Below are positions 7,353-17,852 of a stretch of DNA of 64,000 nucleotides, in pieces. The DNA is from Herpetosiphon gulosus (GTDB taxonomy: Bacteria; Chloroflexota; Chloroflexia; Chloroflexales; Herpetosiphonaceae), in assembly GCF_039545135.1 (NCBI RefSeq), contig NZ_BAABRU010000019.1:35655-99654 (forward strand). The letters are read 5' to 3'. The notes under the pieces are model-generated. The model was not told where the DNA came from and made no database searches. It was given only the letters and a program-made list of their open reading frames with translations. Position 1 is the first letter of the stretch. Each line of letters begins with the position of its first letter. Made by a program: the position numbers and the translations under genes.

Positions 7353-9394
7353 GTGGAACACCGTTTTCGACCAAAACTACTATTCGTATCTTTGTTGGGA
7401 TTAGGCTTGTTTGCCTTATTGCCTCAACAACCAAGTCGGGCATCCAGTCCAGTCCAGTCCAGTCCAGTCCAGTCCAGTCCAGTCCAGTCCAATTCAACCC
7501 CTATCCAACCCCAATGGCTGAACCAATTCTAGAGCCAATTCAGGGGATGACGGCCATTCCGGTCAGTACCGATGCGATCTTGCCAGAAGATCTGGATCAA
7601 CTTTATAGTATTGTTGGCGAATATAGTGGGCAAACCTATAGCTTTCTTCATTCGCTTGATGCCCAATTGAATGTCCGCACTGATTGGTTTGATAGCAATC
7701 AGCAGCCCATTTCGTACACAACCTTCTTAGAACAAGAACGTGCTGCCTATTGGGCCAGTTATGGTAATTTTGATCAAGAACTGGTTGCTGAACTGGCGTT
7801 GAAGCAAGCCAACGATTATATGCCTGTGATGCTTTGGCTCAGTGATGAAACCGCCAATAAACAATCGGTCATCACCACCCTCAATAGTCTGACCAGTCAA
7901 CCCTATCAATTTACCCAAGGGCAGGTTGCCCCAACCTTGTACTCTGCGTTGCGTAAAGCCGATCTCCAGGCATTGCAATGGGAACCAAGCATCGATCGTA
8001 TCTATCCCTCGCGCTCATTTGATCCACAGCCCGAGCCGTTGGAAAGTAATGCGATCCAATCGCCACTGATTCATAGCGCCCTGCAAACGGAATACATTCC
8101 AGCATTCTGGCAAGATGAGAACTATGGAGGAGGGCAGAAACTAGCAGTGATCGAACCAGGCAAAGTCCGCCCCTTATATGTTGATGTGGTTGCCAGCCAA
8201 GCCTCATGTACGAATTATCCTTTTGACCCGCATGCGACAGCCGTTGCCAATGTGATGGCCAGCAGTGGTGTGCTCCTTGGGGTTGCTTCATCTGCCAAGA
8301 TTATATCTAGCTGTATTAGTGGTGATGGGCAATTAGAGGAGGCCTTGCATTGGGCCGATATACAAGGCGCAGATGTTACCAATATCAGCCTTGCCTTGGA
8401 AGGATCTTCCCAATTAGGCGGCCCAGATCGGGTTGTTGATTACTTTATCCGCAGCCGTCATCGATTAGCTGTGGTTGCATCAGGAAATGAAGGAGGATTC
8501 GTCGCCACACCTGCCAAAGCATGGAATGCCTTATCAGTTGGCGGCTTTGAGGATATGAACACCATCAAATGGTCTGGTGATGAAATGCTTGATGTTTATT
8601 CCACTGATATGACAGACCATTTTGTTTCCGCATGGCAGAATCCATCGAATCAAGCAGGAGCCTGGGAAAAACCTGAGGTAACAGCGGTAGGCCTCTTAGA
8701 AATGTATGGGTATGGGGCGAATAATACTGAGATCAAATCGTGGGTAGGCACAAGTGTCGCTGCTCCACAAGTAGTTGGATTAGTTGGGCTACTTTTGAAT
8801 GTTGATCCTACCTTAGTTAGCTGGCCCGAGGCCATGAAGGCGATCATTATGGCTTCATCAGTCCATAATATTGTTGGCCCTCTCTCAATTACGCCCAATG
8901 CAGGCGACTTGCGTGATGGGGCTGGGGCGATTGTGGGAACTTTAGCTCGCGATATTGCCAGCAGCCGTAGTTTGAGCAATTGGACAAGTTGCACCTTTTC
9001 ATGTTGGGGGGTAATCGAACTCACTGATGAGCAATTTCCAGTCGGCGCATCGATTGGCGGTAAAATCTGGGCCGCCGCAGGCGAACGGGTGCGGGTGGTA
9101 GTCGCTTGGCCTGCCCGCGCGACGGCATACTATCATTTTGGCATGGAAACGAATTTAAATTTATCGATCCTAAGTCCAAGTAACCAACTGGTAACAAGTT
9201 CAAATCGCGTCAATAGTAGCGTTGAGATGGTCGATTTCATTGCACCCGTCAGTGGCAGTTATTCGATTAACGTGGTCAATGCGGCAAGCCCAGAAACCGA
9301 GCATCGGATCGGGCTTGCCGCCCTTGTTTATAATCAAAGCTTGTTACTCGAAATTGACAACAACCTTTTTATCCCCATCGCCCAAGCTAATTAA
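7353..9394 (+). CDS. Subtilisin-like (S8) secreted protease, out of frame with its signal peptide (candidate phase-variable gene)
   Basis: The natural start is GTG 7353 behind AGGAG (7341-7345). It reads a good signal peptide (RFRPKLLFVSLLGLGLFALLP) into nine AGTCC repeats (7446-7490) and then hits a TGA near 7521. The protease body is in the next frame, open from upstream of the repeats to 9394. Losing one 5-bp unit, or gaining two, would join the two. S8 features of the body are: VIEPG at the usual Asp site (codon 8153, Glu instead of Asp), His in HATAVANVM (8231), oxyanion Asn in VVASGNEG, and Ser in GTSVAAP (8753). A PPC-like C-terminal domain follows (about 9010-9370). In the present phase only an unexported form from ATG 7514 could be made. 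A sequencing error in the repeat is the alternative. Confidence 0.75.
7443..7491 (+). repeat. Nine tandem AGTCC units inside the protease gene
   Basis: Nine perfect AGTCC copies (7446-7490) are preceded by TCC and followed by A. Because 5 and 3 share no factor, every frame reads the same cyclic peptide (SPVQS), so only the frame beyond the tract changes with copy number. This is the classic form of a slipped-strand contingency repeat. Confidence 0.95.
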
Positions 9395-9411
9395 TAATGG
9401 AGCAATGGATC

Positions 9412-9963
9412 ATGCGAACGATATTCACGCTACTACTATTCATTTTGTTAGCGGGATGTAGCAGCCAACAGCCAGCCCAAACCTTGCCATTTACGCGGCT
9501 TGCAGATCTCGATGATAAGCATGCAGGATTTGATGATTATCCCTACGCTGAAGCAGTCTTAAATCTCCGCATGACCCAAACTGCTGGCCAGCAAACAATC
9601 TTACTTGAAGAACTTCCGAAGCAGCAAGATCCCTTTGTTGATCGGCAAGCAATCCAAGCTATTGATACAAAAACAACGCTTATCCTTACGGTTTTTACTT
9701 TACGGTATATTAAACGTGGGCATTGGGTCACGATCAATGAAGTCCAGCGCGACCAACAAACCCTCACAATCAAGGTTGAGTATCATACCCCTGAACCAGG
9801 TCAATACCTTACTGGGGGGGCAACAGTCATGTCAATTAGTAGTATTGCGATTGATCGGGCGCTGCTACCGCCAACTGATAGCTTAATGACGATTCGGGTT
9901 GTTGATCAACACCAAACCGAGTGGATTCGACAGGTCTATGAGTTAAAGCCAATCATTGAGTAG
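9412..9963 (+). CDS. Small lipoprotein following the S8 protease
   Basis: This gives 183 aa from ATG 9412, chosen because GGAG (9399-9402) lies 9 nt upstream and the protein then begins with a compact lipoprotein signal (MRTIFTLLLFILLAGC, lipobox LAGC). The rest is soluble and beta-rich with no family I recognise. It starts 17 nt after the protease stop codon, so the two are cotranscribed. It may be a partner or propeptide-like inhibitor of the protease, but this is inference from position. The strong hairpin after it ends the unit. Confidence 0.7.
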   Translation: MRTIFTLLLFILLAGCSSQQPAQTLPFTRLADLDDKHAGFDDYPYAEAVLNLRMTQTAGQQTILLEELPKQQDPFVDRQAIQAIDTKTTLILTVFTLRYIKRGHWVTINEVQRDQQTLTIKVEYHTPEPGQYLTGGATVMSISSIAIDRALLPPTDSLMTIRVVDQHQTEWIRQVYELKPIIE

Positions 9964-9977
9964 GGGCTTAATCTCAG

Positions 9978-10021
9978 CTTTTGCTCCACCTTAATCATAG
10001 CTGGTTAAGGTGGAGCAAAAG
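9978..10021. terminator. Bidirectional terminator between the lipoprotein and queG
   Basis: A perfect 17-bp stem (9978-9994 with 10005-10021) with a 10-nt loop has T-rich/A-rich ends on both sides (CTTTT and AAAAG). It sits between two convergent genes and can serve both. Confidence 0.85.
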
Positions 10022-10023
10022 TT

Positions 10024-12335
<2,312 letters not shown>

Positions 12336-12405
12336 TCAATGCATGTGGAATATGCTAAATCGTTAGCATGGGCCTAATTCAGGTGTGAACAACGATTGTA
12401 CCTAG

Positions 12406-13275
12406 TTAGTCGGCAACTTTGCGTTGAAACAAGCCAGCTAAAGCATTTTTGCGCGGCGCAAGCACTAATACCAGCAAAAAGATCGCTGTATGAGCCAAAA
12501 CAATCGATGAGCCAGTTGGTACGCCGTCGATATAGGCCGAAACGTAAATCCCAATCGTTGCCGCAATTAGGCCTTGCACCGAACCCCAAACGATCATCGA
12601 CCAAAAGCGTCGCACCACCAACGAAGCAGTTGCCGCAGGCGTAACCAACATCGCCACCACCAGCACAATCCCAATGCTTTGAATCGCCACCACCACCGTG
12701 ATCGCCATAATGCTGAGCAGCAAATAGTGCAAAAATCCTACTGGCAAGCCTTGGGCCGCCGCAGCCGTTTGATCAAAGGTCATTAGCACTAATTCTTTGT
12801 AGAGCGCGGCAATCACCACCAGGATTAATCCGCCAACTCCAACAATCGTCCAGAGATCGCTCTGGCGCACCGCCAGAATATCGCCAAGCAGCAAGCCAAA
12901 TAGCTCTTTGTTGTAGCCACGATCACGCGAGAGCAGGAAAATGCCCAAGGCAAACATGCCAGCAAACAATACTCCGATGGCGGTATCAAGGCTGACTTTG
13001 GAGCGACGAGTAATCCAACCAACACCTAAAGCGGTAGCCACCCCAAAAATCGCCCCGCCCAGCGCAATGTTCCAGCCGAGCATCGAGGCAATTACCACCC
13101 CAGGAAATGAGGCATGAGCCAAGGCATCACCAATAAACGATAAATCTTGGAGTACCACAAATGCGCCGACCACCGAACACAGAATTCCAATCAGGATGGC
13201 GGCAAGCAGGGCGCGTTGAGTCGGCGCAAATTGTAAGGGAACCACGAGACAGTTCCAAAAATCGGTACATTTCAT
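12406..13275 (-). CDS. Metal ABC transporter permease (ZnuB/TroC family)
   Basis: This 289-aa protein has about eight membrane spans and is the membrane channel of the metal uptake system encoded by the three genes from 15294 to 12406. Family landmarks are the conserved DALAHASFPG stretch (residues ~50-60), which contacts the ATPase, and GIVLVVAMLVTPAATA near 200. It ends the operon; a short G-rich repeat separates it from the ATPase gene. Zinc or manganese is likely, with zinc favoured by the His-rich binding protein. Confidence 0.92.
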   Translation of the reverse strand: MKCTDFWNCLVVPLQFAPTQRALLAAILIGILCSVVGAFVVLQDLSFIGDALAHASFPGVVIASMLGWNIALGGAIFGVATALGVGWITRRSKVSLDTAIGVLFAGMFALGIFLLSRDRGYNKELFGLLLGDILAVRQSDLWTIVGVGGLILVVIAALYKELVLMTFDQTAAAAQGLPVGFLHYLLLSIMAITVVVAIQSIGIVLVVAMLVTPAATASLVVRRFWSMIVWGSVQGLIAATIGIYVSAYIDGVPTGSSIVLAHTAIFLLVLVLAPRKNALAGLFQRKVAD

Positions 13276-13299
13276 GGATTGGGAACCTTTTATAGCTGG

Positions 13300-13332
13300 C
13301 AGGGGCCAGGGGTCAGGGGCTAGGGATCAGGT
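13300..13332 (+). repeat. G-rich dispersed repeat (CAGGGGY units)
   Basis: Short imperfect units of AGGGGYCAGGGG type lie in the gap between the metal permease and ATPase genes. A related copy lies at 20723-20747 upstream of the disulfide reductase gene. They are intergenic and of unknown role. Confidence 0.6.
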
Positions 13333-13337
13333 TTACT

Positions 13338-14201
13338 CTAATTTACATTATTAGCAGTATTACTATCAGTCAAAGCCTGTTTTTCGGTGCAATTGCCATG
13401 GTTGCAATCGAGAATGATGCGCTCAGCGCTTGGCACTAAAACCAACGAACGACCAAAGGTGGCTTCAACCACTTCGCGAGTCATAACGGCGGTCGGCGGG
13501 CCATAGGCAATCAGGCGTTGGTTCAAGCAAAGCAACGCATCAAAATGATGTTCAAGATGTTGCAAATGGTGGGTCGTGACTAAAAGCGTGCGGCCTGCAC
13601 TGCTCAGATCGCGCAGCAGATGCAAAATGACCTCTTGAGTTGGTACATCAACGCCGCTGATTGGCTCATCAAGCAGCAAAACATCGGGTTCTTGGGCCAA
13701 TGCTCGCGCTAAAAAGACCCGCTGTTGCTGACCACCAGAAAGATCAGCGATTGAGCGTTCGGCAAAATCTTGCATATTGACTTGTTCGAGCGCAGCATCG
13801 GCGAGGGCATAATCGGCTTTTTTCGGGCGACGCAGCCAACCAAGCTGGCCATAACGCCCCATCAGCACAACATCGCGTACACTGGCCGGAAAGCGCCAAT
13901 TGACCGCGCTAATTTGCGGGACATAGGCCACTTTGCGCGAACGCTTGGCCAAGGCTTGACCAGCCACCAAAATTTGGCCTGTTGAAGGAATTAGGCCTAA
14001 AATTGCTTTGATCAATGAGGTTTTGCCAGCCCCGTTGGGGCCGATAATCCCAATTAATTGGCTAGATTGGGCCTGAAACGAAACATCGCTAAGCACTGTG
14101 CGTTGATCATACCGAATAGTAAGTTGACGAACTTCAAGCGCTGGAGCCAGACTGGTGGTCGATTGAAGCCGAATATGCGCTTGGGAAGCAACCGCTGCCA
14201 T
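13338..14201 (-). CDS. Metal ABC transporter ATP-binding protein (ZnuC family)
   Basis: This 287-aa ATPase drives metal import. It has Walker A GPNGAGKTS, signature LSGGQQQR, Walker B VLLLDEP and the switch His in VTTHH. Its neighbours are the binding protein upstream (82-nt gap) and the permease downstream. The C-terminal tail beyond the ATPase core carries DCNHGNC, a Cys/His-containing stretch that could bind metal; that is an observation only. Confidence 0.93.
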   Translation of the reverse strand: MAAVASQAHIRLQSTTSLAPALEVRQLTIRYDQRTVLSDVSFQAQSSQLIGIIGPNGAGKTSLIKAILGLIPSTGQILVAGQALAKRSRKVAYVPQISAVNWRFPASVRDVVLMGRYGQLGWLRRPKKADYALADAALEQVNMQDFAERSIADLSGGQQQRVFLARALAQEPDVLLLDEPISGVDVPTQEVILHLLRDLSSAGRTLLVTTHHLQHLEHHFDALLCLNQRLIAYGPPTAVMTREVVEATFGRSLVLVPSAERIILDCNHGNCTEKQALTDSNTANNVN

Positions 14202-14283
14202 AGAAAAATCCTTCGTTAACGCAAGAAGCTATAGGTAACAGCCGCTGCTGTTCCTATAGCTACTGCCGTACATCACGTGTGCG

Positions 14284-15294
14284 TTATTTGAGCGCAGCAA
14301 CAATAGTATTCATATTGTACCGCATCATGTCGATATAGGAAGTTGCAGTATCGCTGCCTAAAGTGTCGGTATACAACACCGCAATTGTCTCAATCCCAGC
14401 TTCATCAGCCAGTAATTGGGCAGTTTTTTGGTTGAACTGCGATTCAGAGAAAATTGCCGGCACACCACTGGCCTTGACGCTCTCGACTAAGGCTGCTAAA
14501 TCGCCAGCCGAAAGCTCAGCTTCGGGGTTTTCCAACAATACCCCAGCAACCTCAAAGCCATAGTGATGGGCAAAATAAGGAAAAGCATCGTGGTTGGTCA
14601 CCAGTTTACGCCGTTCAGCCGGAATTTGGGCTGCCAAGCCTTGTAATTCTTGGTCGAGCGCTTGCAGTTGTCCGAGATAAGCCTCGGCATTAGCTGTATA
14701 CACATCTTTGCCACTAGGATCGATCGCGCTGAGTTGGTCGCGAATTGTCAAGGTATACGACATGACATAGGTTGGGTCGAGCCAAAAGTGCGGGTTGCCC
14801 TCTTCGTGAGCGTGCTCATCAGCATGTTCTTCATCAGCGTGTTCTTCGTCGGCGTGTTCTTCCTCAATCACTTCAAAGCCAGCCGATAATTCAACTCGTG
14901 GCTGCTCGCTGCCCCCAGCATTTTCAAACAAGGGTTCGAGCCATTCCTCAAGCGCATGACCATTGAAGAACACAATATTGGCATCGGCGATTTTTTGGCT
15001 ATCGCCAGGCGTAGCTTGATAATCTTCAGGGCCAGCACCCAAGGGAATAATATTATCAACAATCACCCGTTCGCCACCAACTTGCTTGATCACATCGGCC
15101 AAAATGCTCATGGTTGTGACGACGCGAATTTGGCTGACTGGCGCGGTGCTAATTGTCGTTGCCGTTGGCATAATTTGATCAGCGGTGGTGGTTTGTTGTT
15201 GGCTTTGGCTAACTTGGCTTGGCTGAACTGTGGCAGTGCTTTGGCCACAACCAACCATCAACACCAGCAACAACACTAAACTATATCGACGCAT
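14284..15294 (-). CDS. Metal-binding lipoprotein of the ABC importer (ZnuA type)
   Basis: This is a 336-aa cluster A-I solute-binding protein. Residues 1-16 are a lipoprotein signal with Cys16 in the lipobox (LMVGC). Conserved metal ligands sit in FFNGHALEEW, NPHFWLDP and TNHDAFPYFAHHYG. A loop at about residues 143-165 holds repeated DEEHA units rich in His and acid, typical of zinc-binding family members, where the loop captures or senses zinc. The repeats are also a tandem 15-bp repeat in the DNA. It is the first gene of the metal-uptake operon and has an operator-like dyad upstream. Confidence 0.92.
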   Translation of the reverse strand: MRRYSLVLLLVLMVGCGQSTATVQPSQVSQSQQQTTTADQIMPTATTISTAPVSQIRVVTTMSILADVIKQVGGERVIVDNIIPLGAGPEDYQATPGDSQKIADANIVFFNGHALEEWLEPLFENAGGSEQPRVELSAGFEVIEEEHADEEHADEEHADEHAHEEGNPHFWLDPTYVMSYTLTIRDQLSAIDPSGKDVYTANAEAYLGQLQALDQELQGLAAQIPAERRKLVTNHDAFPYFAHHYGFEVAGVLLENPEAELSAGDLAALVESVKASGVPAIFSESQFNQKTAQLLADEAGIETIAVLYTDTLGSDTATSYIDMMRYNMNTIVAALK

Positions 15295-15317
15295 TGAATT
15301 GAAATCCTTAGCTAATT

Positions 15318-15351
15318 GATATTAATCTCAGTATAAAAGAGATAATATCTC
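15318..15351. promoter_or_regulatory. Operator-like inverted repeat before the metal-uptake operon
   Basis: GATATTAATCTC (15318-15329) is an inverted match to GAGATAATATC (15339-15349), and GAGATA-A-TATCTC (15339-15351) is itself a perfect palindrome. It lies 24-57 nt upstream of the ATG of the binding-protein gene. This is where a Zur-, MntR- or ArsR-type repressor would bind; which one cannot be told from the sequence. Confidence 0.5.
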
Positions 15352-15369
15352 AATAAATGGTTTTTTGTC

Positions 15370-15402
15370 AAAAAAAAGCCCATTGCCTGGAGGGCAATGA
15401 GC
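15370..15402 (-). terminator. Terminator of the sigma factor/small peptide unit
   Basis: On the minus strand a stem (CATTGCC at 15381-15387 with 15393-15399, extended past one mismatch) is followed by eight T's (15377-15370). It lies 24 nt after the small ORF's stop codon. Confidence 0.85.
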
Positions 15403-15425
15403 CGATGGATATCAGCACATCGGTA

Positions 15426-15602
15426 TCATAATACCGCAATAATGCTTAATGTGCTGAGAATTAACATCAAATAGACTGCCAATCGCCAAGTATAGAGGGA
15501 AATCGATTGGCTACTAGCTGGAACTTGCAGCATATGGGCTTCCCCCAGCACTAGTGCAAGTGCTCCAACGACACACAACATCACCATAAGTGTGATTTGC
15601 AT
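15426..15602 (-). CDS. 58-aa small membrane protein downstream of an ECF sigma factor
   Basis: ATG 15602 is preceded by a near-perfect ribosome site (AGGAGG, 6 nt before). The peptide has two hydrophobic segments: residues 3-20 (ITLMVMLCVVGALALVLG) and 41-58 (LAVYLMLILSTLSIIAVL). These are joined by a polar stretch with the motif LYTWRL. It lies 73 nt after the sigma factor gene and right before a strong terminator, so it belongs to that transcript. It is too short to assign to a family. It may help anchor or tune the sigma system or act independently. Confidence 0.7.
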   Translation of the reverse strand: MQITLMVMLCVVGALALVLGEAHMLQVPASSQSISLYTWRLAVYLMLILSTLSIIAVL

Positions 15603-15675
15603 AGGACACCTCCTTGCGGGAACTGCCGCCAGATGGATGTTGCAGCAGCTATACGCCCCAAATCAAAAAGGTGTT

Positions 15676-16242
15676 TCAAACTTCGGCCATATAACAAGCC
15701 AAAGCGCGGCGCAAGGTGGGGTAGGCTTGTTGCAAATAGCCATACACGGTGTCGGGGCTAATTCCCAACGAGCATGAGGCCTCTTGGGCAGTCATTCCTT
15801 GCAAATAACACAAATTGATCGCCATGCGTTGGCGAGTTGGCAGTGTTTCCAGTGCTGCATAAATATATTGGCTTAATTCAGCCGAAAGCGTTGCATCGCC
15901 CAAATCGCCAACACTCATTCGCTCATCCAGTTCATTCAAGTTGGTTTGGGGTCGTTGGCGACGGCGATAATCAAGCGCAGCATTAATCGTAATCCGATGC
16001 AGCCATGTGCCGAGGCTACTACGGCCTTCAAAGCGATTAATATGCTCAGCAGCACGAATAAAACTCTCTTGCACAATATCATCAGCTTCATCATCGGAGT
16101 AAACATAGCGCCGAGCTAAGCGTTGCAGCTGTGGTGCGAAGGTTTGTAAAAAATAATTAAAGGCCGCATCGTCGCGCTGGCGCAACCCAGCAACCAGACT
16201 AGCTTCATTTAATTCTTGGCTGCTAGGTTGAAAAGCAAGCAT
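15676..16242 (-). CDS. ECF-type RNA polymerase sigma factor
   Basis: This gives 188 aa from ATG 16242, with AAGGA 9 nt upstream; a GTG lies one codon before. The sigma-2 region is at about residues 25-95 (DEADDIVQESFIRAAEHI, GTWLHRITINAALDYRRR). The sigma-4 region is at about 120-180 (LETLPTRQRMAINLCYLQGMTAQEASCSLGISPDTVYGYL) with a helix-turn-helix. No recognisable zinc anti-sigma gene is adjacent; the divergent gene at 16524 encodes a membrane-anchored propeller protein that might sense signals. The factor directs RNA polymerase to its own promoter set. Confidence 0.9.
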   Translation of the reverse strand: MLAFQPSSQELNEASLVAGLRQRDDAAFNYFLQTFAPQLQRLARRYVYSDDEADDIVQESFIRAAEHINRFEGRSSLGTWLHRITINAALDYRRRQRPQTNLNELDERMSVGDLGDATLSAELSQYIYAALETLPTRQRMAINLCYLQGMTAQEASCSLGISPDTVYGYLQQAYPTLRRALACYMAEV

Positions 16243-16523
16243 CACAACAGTCCTTCGCTAGGAATAATCAGCAATCTATAGGCTCAATTCAGCGGTGTTG
16301 CAACTTTAGCACAAGCGCCTGCTAAGCCCCGTATCCAAGAACACGACTTTTGGATAGACCCATGAGTAACATAGGTTCAGCCCAAAATAGCGCAATAGTC
16401 CTAGGTTAAAAAAGGCCTAGTTAGGTGGATCGTAAGCCGATTCGTGATAGGCTTAATCCTATACCATTCAGTGGACTAATTGGGGATTCATTGAACGGTT
16501 GCAATTTAATAGGAGGCGATGTC

Positions 16524-17750
16524 ATGCGACGACGCATTCGTTGGCTACTGTTAATCGGTGGAGTTGTTGGCCTCGGTTTGGCGGTTGGAATTGGCTGGTG
16601 GCAACGCGATCAACCAGCAGTTAAGCTCAATCGAACGCTCGTTCAAGATCAAGCTGGCAATATTCAACTGATCGATAGTCATAATCAATCATTAACCTTG
16701 ACCAACGATGCCTCATCAATCGTGCAATATATTCAGGTTACGCCTGCGCCCGATGGCCAACACGTAGCCTATATTCAACTAACGCCCACGGTGATCGAAA
16801 TTCGGGTACAAGCCTTCGATGGCAGCCCCGCTCGCACAGTTTTCAGCGATTTCAACCTGCGCCCGTTTTATCTTTACTGGTCGCCCAATAGCCAAATGCT
16901 GGCCTTTTTAGCGTCGGGCACAACCATGGAATTGTATGTTGTGCCCGCTGATGGCTCGGAAGTAGCGCATAAAGTGCGTGATGGTCAACCATCGTATTTC
17001 GCTTGGAAACCCGATAGCAGCGCTTTGCTGTTGCACACTGGCGGCGGCACTCCGGTTGGCAACACAGCAGTCCACTCAGTTCAATCCAAAGATTTAACCT
17101 TTTTCAAGGAAACTGCTGGCGATTTTCAAGCTCCTGCTTGGAATGCTGATGGCTCGGCTCGGGTGGTGGTGGTGGCTGATGGCGAGATCAATCAACTGAT
17201 GAAGATTGATCAGGCGGGGCAACAAGCCTTGAGCGAACCAACCAGCGATGGCTTTATGTTTGTGCTTTCGCCCGACCGTGCCAAAGTGGCCTACCAAACC
17301 TTTGGCCTGCAAACCCGCTCAGGCTTGATGATTCAAACAATTGCCACAGGCAAAAGCCAAAGTTTTGAAACTGCGCGTCCATTGGCATTTTTCTGGTCGC
17401 CTGATGGGCATTCGGTGGCCTTGTTGGTTGCCGATGCTCGCCCACGCGGCCCCAGCGGCGATGCAGGCATTATCAAGGTCAGTCGCCAAACTCAAACTGG
17501 GGTGCAAGTGCATTGGGAAGTCCTGAATGTCGAATCAGGCCAAGTTAAACGGCTTAAATCGTTTGCGCCAAGTGGGCCTTTTTTGAATGTATTGCCCTAC
17601 TTTGACCAATATGCCGCCTCGTTAACCTTCTGGTCGAGCGATAGCCAATATCTGCTCAACAATAGCAGCGACGGGGTTTGGCAAATTCATGTTGAAACAG
17701 GCGCAGAACAGCAACTTACGACAGGAGCATTTGGGGTTGCCGTGCCGTGA
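16524..17750 (+). CDS. Membrane-anchored TolB/WD40-like beta-propeller protein
   Basis: This gives 408 aa from ATG 16524, chosen because AGGAGG (16511-16516) sits 7 nt before it; the frame extends upstream without a ribosome site. An N-terminal anchor (IRWLLLIGGVVGLGLAVGIGWW) follows two or three arginines. The rest is built of repeated blades: PDGQHVAYIQL, SPNSQMLAFLA, KPDSSALLLHT, SPDRAKVAYQT, SPDGHSVALLV, SSDSQYLLNNS. This is the PD40/TolB-like propeller type, which faces outward and binds ligands or proteins. It is divergent from the sigma factor gene, so a regulatory link is possible but unproven. Confidence 0.75.
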   Translation: MRRRIRWLLLIGGVVGLGLAVGIGWWQRDQPAVKLNRTLVQDQAGNIQLIDSHNQSLTLTNDASSIVQYIQVTPAPDGQHVAYIQLTPTVIEIRVQAFDGSPARTVFSDFNLRPFYLYWSPNSQMLAFLASGTTMELYVVPADGSEVAHKVRDGQPSYFAWKPDSSALLLHTGGGTPVGNTAVHSVQSKDLTFFKETAGDFQAPAWNADGSARVVVVADGEINQLMKIDQAGQQALSEPTSDGFMFVLSPDRAKVAYQTFGLQTRSGLMIQTIATGKSQSFETARPLAFFWSPDGHSVALLVADARPRGPSGDAGIIKVSRQTQTGVQVHWEVLNVESGQVKRLKSFAPSGPFLNVLPYFDQYAASLTFWSSDSQYLLNNSSDGVWQIHVETGAEQQLTTGAFGVAVP

Positions 17751-17852
17751 GCCACTAGACTTGATTCTGGTAGCGATGCTATAATCGCCATGCAGGCCAG
17801 TGGTCATGAGGGAGCCACTGATCGCTACCAGCAATCCCCTCGTTGAGATTTG

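Noticed and set aside
16387..16403. Shared element ATAGCRCAATAGTCCTA, also at 49416-49432
   Set aside because: One mismatch in 17 bases is expected several times by chance when all pairs of positions in 64 kb are compared.
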